NCBI GenBank assembly: GCA_014380705.1
Contig: JACMJI010000419.1
Span: 1-5,903, forward strand
Source: Gorillibacterium sp.
GTDB lineage: Bacteria > Bacillota > Bacilli > Paenibacillales > NBRC-103111
Length of the DNA: 5,903 bases
Direction: 5' to 3'
Shown here: positions 1-4,357 of the stretch, one piece after another
Layout: every line of letters starts with the position of its first letter
How positions within the stretch are numbered: the first letter of the stretch is position 1
Made by a program: the position numbers and the translations under genes
The notes under the pieces: generated by a model
The model's input: the letters and a program-made list of their open reading frames with translations, nothing else
The model's database searches: none
Told to the model about the DNA's origin: nothing

Positions 1-245
1 AGGAAAAGGACATGTACAACAAACACCCTCAATTGGAATCCATGACTCGCAGGATGATGGAGGAGAATTTTAGTCAGGTCCAAGAAGAATTCGCTGCTTT
101 TATTGCTTCTTCGCCTGAAGAACGCGTCAAGACACTTCTAATGAAACGCCCCTCTCTTATCGACCGGGTACCTCAACATCAACTGGCCAGTTATCTCGGC
201 ATTACTCCAGAGTCGCTAAGCCGAATTAAGAAGAGAATCGAGTAA
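1..245 (+). CDS. Crp/Fnr-family transcriptional regulator, C-terminal part (5' end outside window)
   Basis: The reading frame is open to the left edge, so the ATG at position 12 is almost certainly internal; codons before it read Glu-Lys-Asp. About 80 residues are visible: the end of the long dimer helix (ESMTRRMMEENFSQ) and then a winged-helix/HTH segment. The pattern 'ERVKTLLMKRPSLIDRVPQ' followed by 'LASYLGITPESLSRIKKRI' is typical of the DNA-binding end of the Crp/Fnr family. The recognition helix carries ExxSR (E-S-L-S-R), the motif by which FNR-type members read TTGA half-sites; this motif is very common in the family. The cyclic-nucleotide-binding-like sensor domain would lie upstream, so the effector cannot be judged. 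A perfect TTGAC-N4-GTCAA palindrome lies 53 bases after the stop. Family assignment is confident; the specific regulator is not. Confidence 0.85.
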   Translation, partial: EKDMYNKHPQLESMTRRMMEENFSQVQEEFAAFIASSPEERVKTLLMKRPSLIDRVPQHQLASYLGITPESLSRIKKRIE

Positions 246-298
246 AATCTTAAATGGTTCGAACACCATAATTGTATCTGGGGAAAGGTCTCCTTGCA

Positions 299-312
299 TT
301 GACTTAAGTCAA
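299..312. promoter_or_regulatory. perfect 14-bp palindrome, FNR-box-like (TTGACTTAAGTCAA)
   Basis: TTGACTTAAGTCAA is its own reverse complement over all 14 bases. Its TTGAC-N4-GTCAA layout matches the FNR-class operator (TTGAT-N4-ATCAA) except for one base per half-site. The regulator ending at 245 carries the ExxSR recognition motif expected for TTGA half-sites. The first six bases, TTGACT, can also serve as a -35 element, with TATACA at 322-327 after a 17-base spacer. However, a hairpin begins close to the expected start of that transcript, so any product would be short. Operator function is inferred. Confidence 0.4.
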
Positions 313-329
313 GAGCCGCCATATACAAA

Positions 330-357
330 AAAAGGGCATTCTCCTAAAAGCCCTTTT
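330..357. terminator. hairpin, probable bidirectional terminator
   Basis: AAAAGGGC (330-337) pairs perfectly with GCCCTTTT (350-357) around a 12-base loop. On the + strand the T run is part of the stem. On the minus strand the stem is followed by a longer T run (complement of 327-333). It could end the regulator transcript, though it lies about 85 bases after that stop codon. Confidence 0.5.
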
Positions 358-500
358 AAACTTGCCGTTATAGACAGCGCGGTGATGCGTACCACACCAA
401 ACCCCAAAACCTTTATCTCCGATCTTGTAGACCAAATTCGGTTTACACTAATTATGGACGAGGGTATTGTCTTAGCCGTAAAGCCTGAATATTAAAGAAC

Positions 501-530
501 AAAGGTGATCTCCATGAGGGGATCACCTTT
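501..530. terminator. strong hairpin, probable terminator
   Basis: AAAGGTGATC (501-510) pairs perfectly with GATCACCTTT (521-530). The pairing continues inward as TCC/GGG, with one G-U pair, to a 4-base ATGA loop, giving a 13-pair stem. The + side tail (ATTTGT) and the minus side tail (TTTGTTCTTT) are both T-rich but imperfect. It follows the stop of the small + frame ending at 495 by a few bases, which is a normal terminator position if that frame is real. Confidence 0.6.
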
Positions 531-762
531 ATTTGTGGTAGGGGCCCAATTCCCAGGCTGCCGCTTCTGGGTTTGATATTAAACAAAGATCGTATCTTTC
601 AACTTTGATTTGTTTGGTTTACCTTTTCCCAAAACGCGTTCTTTAACAGATGCCGCACAACCATTTATTCGTTTCTTGGTTGTTTCGGAAACCTGAATAT
701 ATGCCGTGCCGAATCTATAAAAAGGAACATAAATTAATTGAAAAAGATGTGGAAAAGACGAG

Positions 763-770
763 AAAGGAGG
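763..770 (+). promoter_or_regulatory. ribosome binding site that decides the kinase start
   Basis: AAAGGAGG is a near-perfect Shine-Dalgarno sequence. It is 7 bases before GTG 778 but only 4 before the in-frame TTG at 775, so GTG 778 is the better start. Confidence 0.75.
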
Positions 771-777
771 GACATTG

Positions 778-1563
778 GTGAAGGAAGCCTTTTGGAAACG
801 AGTAGAGGGAATGCGGGTTAAGGAGAAGCGATGTAGCTTATGGAAAGTACGTAAAGTCAGTGGAAGAAAAATTATGAAAGGATTTTTTAAATACCGTGCC
901 CCCAACAATACCCGACAAGAGAATGTTGGAGCGGGTATTTTATTGGGTAGTGAGCTGACCGTTTATAAGCTAGCTAGGGTAGTCAATCTTCCGGTTACCA
1001 AGACAGTACTTACCCGTATTCAGAGGGAGAGCGGAATTCTGTCGATCGCTTATCCCGGAAGAATATTTACTTGGAAGGCAGCGGGCAAGCGAATCCATTC
1101 CAATATTCCAGACAAAATCATTCATCCGGAACGATTGTTAAAGGCCTTAGTATTTGACATCTGGATCCTCAACATCGACAGGCATGGAGGGAATTGTGTG
1201 CTGTACCCCAAAGGCGGAAAGTATGATTTTTACCTGATCGATCACGGGTTAACGCTGGCAGGGGCTATTAATTTCCGCAAGACTCGATGGAACAGCGCAT
1301 ATTGGGAACGAGTCTCCCGATATAACAGACAATTCCTAAAAGGGGTTCGAAATAATATAAAATCTTATAAGCAGTTGCAGCCTTATGTTCGCGAGATTCA
1401 ACAAATTTCCGAGAAAAGAATTCGGGATATCGTAGAAAGCACTCCTTCCGATTATTATTCGAGCAAGACCAAGCAACAGGTAATCCGCCTTTTGATTTAT
1501 CGCCAGAGAAAAATGGAACCCATAATTAAAAACTGGCTTAAAGACATTGGAATAAATGCATAG
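778..1563 (+). CDS. HipA-like protein kinase (HipA_2-type), orphan
   Basis: A 261-residue protein with the kinase landmarks of HipA-like proteins (numbered from GTG 778). A probable ATP-binding Lys about residue 38 (FFKYRAPNN) is followed by a helix with Glu 59 (SELTVYKLARVVNLPV). The catalytic loop N-I-D-R-H-G-G-N has Asp 134 and metal-binding Asn 139. The DFG-equivalent L-I-D-H-G has Asp 155. The spacing between these motifs, and the phrase 'LVFDIWILNIDRHGGN', fit the HipA_2 group of short HipA-like kinases rather than full HipA (about 440 aa, with an N-terminal subdomain). The expected activity is Ser/Thr phosphorylation of a cytoplasmic protein; the target is unknown. No hipB-type HTH gene lies beside it. 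The C-terminal third (about 170-261) is basic and helical. It appears to be a one-gene unit with a terminator at 1586. Any promoter is weak (TATAAA at 716-721 without a clear -35). All key catalytic residues are present. Confidence 0.8.
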   Translation: MKEAFWKRVEGMRVKEKRCSLWKVRKVSGRKIMKGFFKYRAPNNTRQENVGAGILLGSELTVYKLARVVNLPVTKTVLTRIQRESGILSIAYPGRIFTWKAAGKRIHSNIPDKIIHPERLLKALVFDIWILNIDRHGGNCVLYPKGGKYDFYLIDHGLTLAGAINFRKTRWNSAYWERVSRYNRQFLKGVRNNIKSYKQLQPYVREIQQISEKRIRDIVESTPSDYYSSKTKQQVIRLLIYRQRKMEPIIKNWLKDIGINA

Positions 1564-1585
1564 CGAATATCGACAACGCGGGAAC

Positions 1586-1607
1586 ATGTGTTTTTAACAC
1601 ATTTTTT
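1586..1607 (+). terminator. rho-independent terminator of the kinase gene
   Basis: ATGTGTT (1586-1592) pairs with AACACAT (1596-1602) around a 3-base loop, and a run of six Ts follows (1602-1607). It begins 22 bases after the kinase stop. A second AT-only dyad (TATATA-GAAA-TATATA, 1607-1622) comes directly after it. Confidence 0.8.
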
Positions 1608-1653
1608 ATATAGAAATATATAACTAAATTACCTTTATTTAACCAACGAAGAA

Positions 1654-1685
1654 TTTACAGTCTCCTAACAGTGTCCCGATATAAT
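1654..1685 (+). promoter_or_regulatory. promoter of the phosphoesterase cluster with Pho-box-like repeats
   Basis: TATAAT (1680-1685) is an ideal -10 box. No good -35 stands at 17 bases, and TTTACA (1654-1659) is 20 bases away. That is typical of an activator-dependent promoter. TTTACA and CTAACA (1665-1670) are spaced 5 bases apart, an 11-base period. This matches the direct repeats TT(A/C/T)A(C/T)A bound by PhoP in Bacillus, and the downstream repeat ends about 22 bases before the expected transcript start, where Bacillus PhoP sites usually end. Repeats one period further out are poor (CCAACG at 1643, CCGATA at 1676), so Pho control is a hypothesis. Confidence 0.5.
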
Positions 1686-1700
1686 AGTGAGAATTATATC
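1678..1700. promoter_or_regulatory. operator-like inverted repeat over the -10 box
   Basis: GATATAAT (1678-1685) and ATTATATC (1693-1700) are exact reverse complements separated by 7 bases. The dyad covers the -10 box and the expected transcription start, so a bound dimer would block RNA polymerase. The half-sites loosely resemble Fur/PerR-type AT-rich boxes, but the 7-base spacer does not fit their 7-1-7 layout. The protein is unknown. Confidence 0.45.
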
Positions 1701-1739
1701 TATCAAGGGTCGTAACAGATACGGATTAGGAGGAGCTTT

Positions 1740-3296
1740 ATGCTGTTCAAAAACAAAAAAATAAGGATCTACCTATGCACTGTCATTTTGATGCTATTCA
1801 CTTTCGAAGGCTTTTCATTCCAGTGGGTGGAAAAAGGGGAAGCTGCATCTACTTCGTTTCGGTTTGTCGTCATGGGGGATAGCCGGGGGGCTTCCGACGG
1901 GATCAATGAATCCGCTCTGCGGGGATTAATGAGTCAAGTCAAAGGCCTTTCCAAGCAACCGGCTTTCTTACTGTTTACCGGTGATCAGGTGATGGGCGGC
2001 TCCGACGTGGAAACGGAATTGTACGAGTGGAAAGATATAGTGGATGATTATTACCCCATGAACAAAATTTATCCAGCACTTGGCAATCATGAACATGATG
2101 AGACGATCTTCAGCAATGTATTTAATTATTTGCCGAATGAGCAGCTTAAAGGGTATAAACGTACCGCTTATTATTTCGACTATGGTAACGCGCGGTTTAT
2201 TACGCTAAACACCGAACGCAAAAATTCGGATGGCCGTTATGTTTCCCCCACTCAGCTGGAATGGCTTGAAACTATCCTGAAAACCAGTGGGAAGACGCAT
2301 CACTTCGTTCAATTTCATTATCCGGCTTACCCGATCGGAGCTCACTATGGCAACTCACTCGACAGAAGCCCCGAGAGCCGTGATGCCCTTTGGGGTATTC
2401 TAGACAAATACAAGGTAACTACAGTATTGGTAGGTCATGAACACAATTACAACCGTCGAACGATCGACGCTTCCTTTAACGGCAACGGATATCAATTTAA
2501 CAATTCCATCGATCAGGTTACATTAGGCGGAGGAGGGGCACCGCTGACCACCTTAAACAAGGATCCTCGAAACGTTGTGGCGGGGCCTGTTGGTAAATTT
2601 CACTACCTGGTTGTGGATGTTGCGGACAACACTGCCTCTTTTAAAGTATATGACAGTAATAACAATCCAATGGACTCTTTCTCCGTAACGCAGAGCGAGG
2701 ATACCTCGGAAACGATGCAATTTCAAACCGGCTCAAAACCTTCATCGAATTATGATGGGGCCATCGACACTACAATTTCGCAAAACAGTCCCGCTGCCCG
2801 GTATGGGAGCTTAAAAATGTTATTTGTAGACGGAGACGACCCGAACGGGAGTAAACAGGATAAGAATGTTTTGCTAAAGTGGAATTTATCCGCAAGCCCA
2901 TCCGATAAAAAGGCGACATCTGCAAGCATCAAAATTAATGTCGCGAATCCGAGCAATAATCTTTATTACTTGTATGCCTTGAAACGAAACTGGTATGAAT
3001 CTACTGCAAGTTGGGAAAAATTTAGCAAGAGTTACAAATGGACCGAAGCCGGGGGCACGAGCCTGAAAGACAAGGATGACAAGGTTATGGGAAAAATATT
3101 GGCAACGACCACTGGCGTATACACCTTTAGCTTGAATGCCGACGGCTTGGCCGCAATTCAGAACTGGATCGATAATCCTGCTTCCAACTACGGTTTCATC
3201 GTCACAAACAGTACAAGCATCGACGGACTTGATTTTCATTCCAGCGAAGCCGACACGATCAGCCAGCGTCCGGAGCTGACGGTTACCTTTGAATAA
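1740..3296 (+). CDS. secreted calcineurin-like metallophosphoesterase with C-terminal DNRLRE domain
   Basis: A 518-residue exported protein. The ATG follows AGGAGG (1728-1733) by 6 bases. Residues 1-36 form a Sec signal peptide: basic KNKKIR, a hydrophobic core, then cleavage near GEAAS. Residues 40-240 are a calcineurin-like phosphoesterase with all main metal-ligand motifs: GDSRG (Asp 47), FTGDQ (Asp 82), GNHEH (Asn 116, His 117), FHYP (His 193) and GHEH (His 233, His 235). The first motif is GD-x-R rather than GD-x-H. A beta-rich tail to about 318 resembles the usual extension of secreted purple-acid-phosphatase-like enzymes. Residues 335-518 resemble a DNRLRE/CBM96 module: LLKWNLS near the start, the W-x-E-S-T-A-S-W repeat signature, and a PELTVTF end, suggesting polysaccharide or wall binding. 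There is no LPXTG or other anchor. It should hydrolyse a phosphomono- or diester outside the cell; the substrate is unknown. It is the first gene of the cluster. Confidence 0.88.
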   Translation: MLFKNKKIRIYLCTVILMLFTFEGFSFQWVEKGEAASTSFRFVVMGDSRGASDGINESALRGLMSQVKGLSKQPAFLLFTGDQVMGGSDVETELYEWKDIVDDYYPMNKIYPALGNHEHDETIFSNVFNYLPNEQLKGYKRTAYYFDYGNARFITLNTERKNSDGRYVSPTQLEWLETILKTSGKTHHFVQFHYPAYPIGAHYGNSLDRSPESRDALWGILDKYKVTTVLVGHEHNYNRRTIDASFNGNGYQFNNSIDQVTLGGGGAPLTTLNKDPRNVVAGPVGKFHYLVVDVADNTASFKVYDSNNNPMDSFSVTQSEDTSETMQFQTGSKPSSNYDGAIDTTISQNSPAARYGSLKMLFVDGDDPNGSKQDKNVLLKWNLSASPSDKKATSASIKINVANPSNNLYYLYALKRNWYESTASWEKFSKSYKWTEAGGTSLKDKDDKVMGKILATTTGVYTFSLNADGLAAIQNWIDNPASNYGFIVTNSTSIDGLDFHSSEADTISQRPELTVTFE

Positions 3297-3313
3297 AGGG
3301 GAAAAGGTGAAGC

Positions 3314-3340
3314 GGATCATTCGATCAGAATGGTCCTTTT
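3314..3340 (+). terminator. terminator-like hairpin between first and second cluster genes (possible attenuator)
   Basis: GGATCATTC (3314-3322) pairs with GAATGGTCC (3328-3336), with one G-U pair and a 5-base loop, followed by TTTT (3337-3340). An alternative longer-range pairing, GGAAAAGG (3300-3307) with CCTTTTCC (3335-3342), shares the 3' arm, so the two folds are mutually exclusive. The short T run suggests partial termination, which would lower expression of the downstream genes relative to the phosphoesterase. Confidence 0.55.
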
Positions 3341-3345
3341 CCAAT

Positions 3346-3353
3346 AAAGGAGG
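3346..3353 (+). promoter_or_regulatory. ribosome binding site for the first membrane protein
   Basis: AAAGGAGG lies 12 bases before GTG 3366, a long spacing. An in-frame TGA at 3357 excludes any earlier start. The next candidate, ATG 3387, has no Shine-Dalgarno, so GTG 3366 is preferred. Confidence 0.6.
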
Positions 3354-3365
3354 CCCTGATTTTTA

Positions 3366-3932
3366 GTGAAGCAACCTATACGAACAATGGATTGGGCGTT
3401 TACGCAAGCGGCGATGGTAGCCCTTTTCTTTTTCACCCTTCCATTGTTTTCTTTGTTTACAAATGCTGCTTTCCGTTGGGTTGCGGTTTTTCACGGCATC
3501 GGGGCATCCTTTACCTTGGTTGCAGCCACTCGCGCCCTTCATTTGGTATATTCCCTTCATAGAGGGAAATCAGGGTCTGCCAAGAAGCTGGAATGGATGT
3601 TATGGCTGACAAGCGGTCTCGTGCTTATTAGCATTATTACAGGAAATTGGCTTTATATCGGCTACAGGGGTCCGGACAATGTTCAGCAGTGGTCTTTATA
3701 TCATGCTCCTGTATTACATAACATTATTATGGAGTTTAAGGAGTTTATTTCTTTATACCCCCTCCCTCTTGGAGTGGCGGCAGCCTGGATCCTGCATCGT
3801 TTCCGCGAGGAAGCGGAATCGGGTTCCGTTGTATCCTCCATAGTTGTTTTGTTATTTACCTGTTCCTGGTTTTGTTTGCTGGCAGGCTTCTTCCTCGGGA
3901 TAGGCCTCGCCAAAATCAAGATGGTGAATTAA
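3366..3932 (+). CDS. polytopic membrane protein of unknown function (5 predicted TM)
   Basis: A 188-residue integral membrane protein that I do not recognise. Hydrophobic segments lie at about 11-32, 36-62, 76-99, 127-144 and 154-183. Several histidines sit in or near membrane segments: His 43 and His 59 in the second (16 residues apart), His 113 and His 118 in the loop LYHAPVLHN, and His 144 at the end of the fourth. This layout recalls small haem-binding membrane proteins (cytochrome b561-like or similar), but no diagnostic motif proves that. The loop between TM3 and TM4 holds GNWLYIGYRGP and the charged stretch MEFKEF, probably functional. It starts with GTG 69 bases after the phosphoesterase stop, beyond the hairpin, and is followed by another membrane protein 21 bases later, so co-transcription is likely. 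It might serve as a partner or anchor for the secreted proteins of the cluster. Confidence 0.7.
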   Translation: MKQPIRTMDWAFTQAAMVALFFFTLPLFSLFTNAAFRWVAVFHGIGASFTLVAATRALHLVYSLHRGKSGSAKKLEWMLWLTSGLVLISIITGNWLYIGYRGPDNVQQWSLYHAPVLHNIIMEFKEFISLYPLPLGVAAAWILHRFREEAESGSVVSSIVVLLFTCSWFCLLAGFFLGIGLAKIKMVN

Positions 3933-3937
3933 TAGAT

Positions 3938-3947
3938 GGAGGAAGAG
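3938..3947 (+). promoter_or_regulatory. ribosome binding site favouring the ATG at 3954
   Basis: GGAGGAAGAG precedes ATG 3954. The alternative in-frame ATG at 3936 lies before this purine run and has only a weak AAGATGGTGA upstream, so 3954 is preferred. Confidence 0.55.
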
Positions 3948-3953
3948 ATACAG

Positions 3954-4319
3954 ATGAAGGTACGGCAGTTTGGCGAAATCGGCGCGGTTCTGGCTTCCGT
4001 TTGGATCGGAATGACCGCCATACTCGTAAGCCACATGTGGAGTGTGGCCAATCCTCTGGTAGCGAATCAAGTTCTCTTGCGATTGGGGTCATGGATTCCG
4101 GGTTGGTGGGGAATCGGGCCTTACGCGGGAAAAGAGACTGTAGGCCTTATCGGTTGGCTTCTAAGCTGGGGGATTCTCCATTTTTTGTTGAGGAAGCGGG
4201 AATTTCAACTGCAGAAATGGATGTTTGGATTTTTGTGCGGTTTTCTTTTGGTTGTGATTTTATTATGGCCCCCCGTAATCCACTTTTTCTTCGGATGGCT
4301 GCCGAATCTGCCGGGTTGA
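3954..4319 (+). CDS. small membrane protein of unknown function (3 predicted TM)
   Basis: A 121-residue protein from ATG 3954; an in-frame ATG at 3936 would add six mostly acidic residues but lacks a good ribosome binding site. Hydrophobic segments lie at about 8-31, 62-79 and 88-113. A Trp/Gly/Pro-rich external-type loop (LGSWIPGWWGIGPYAGKE) lies between the first two, and a basic patch (LLRKRE) follows the second. I do not recognise the family. The stretch K-E..L..W-G-I-L-H..R-K-R-E resembles K-E..L..W-I-L-H-R-F-R-E in the preceding membrane protein, so the two may be distantly related, or this may simply reflect similar membrane topology. It is 21 bases after one gene and 38 bases before the next, so it probably belongs to the same operon. 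A possible role is assembly with its neighbours in the membrane. Confidence 0.65.
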   Translation: MKVRQFGEIGAVLASVWIGMTAILVSHMWSVANPLVANQVLLRLGSWIPGWWGIGPYAGKETVGLIGWLLSWGILHFLLRKREFQLQKWMFGFLCGFLLVVILLWPPVIHFFFGWLPNLPG

Positions 4320-4342
4320 CGATTAAGTTATGAAAGATTTTG

Positions 4343-4350
4343 AAAGGTGA
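4343..4350 (+). promoter_or_regulatory. ribosome binding site fixing the pseudo-phosphoesterase start at 4358
   Basis: AAAGGTGA lies 7 bases before ATG 4358. An in-frame TTG at 4340 would place this sequence inside the gene, so the ATG is the likely start. Confidence 0.65.
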
Positions 4351-4357
4351 GTTCGCC

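Larger units (their letters stand above)
246..777. other. gene-poor intergenic region (about 530 bp)
   Basis: No convincing full-length gene is seen. The stretch holds a 14-bp palindrome (299-312), two perfect-stem hairpins (330-357 and 501-530), and a weaker CCCAG/CTGGG hairpin (552-571). There are small open frames on both strands: + 385-495 (36 aa), + 650-781 (43 aa), and a minus-strand frame ending at 579. Two short minus-strand stretches read like plausible protein, so the area may contain decayed genes. None of these fragments was recognised. Confidence 0.6.

Noticed and set aside
253..269. GGTTCGAAC followed by ACCAT, resembling a tRNA T-arm or an attachment-site remnant
   Set aside because: The flanking stem does not pair as a T-stem and no acceptor, anticodon or D-arm is present; it is just a short palindrome.
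552..571. CCCAG/CTGGG hairpin as a terminator
   Set aside because: The stem is only 5 pairs and neither strand has a proper T run.
1607..1622. TATATA-GAAA-TATATA as an operator
   Set aside because: It is a low-complexity AT repeat directly after a terminator and distant from the promoter; probably chance.
2886..3344. 152-codon minus-strand frame inside the phosphoesterase gene
   Set aside because: It is antisense to the well-supported DNRLRE domain and has no recognisable protein content.
3936..3953. Upstream ATG at 3936 as start of the second membrane protein
   Set aside because: The only good Shine-Dalgarno lies between this ATG and ATG 3954, so the later start is favoured; both remain possible.
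3872..4333. 153-codon + frame overlapping both membrane protein genes
   Set aside because: It overlaps two better frames with clear membrane segments, has no ribosome binding site, and its composition (Arg/Gly/Ser-rich) looks like an out-of-frame reading.
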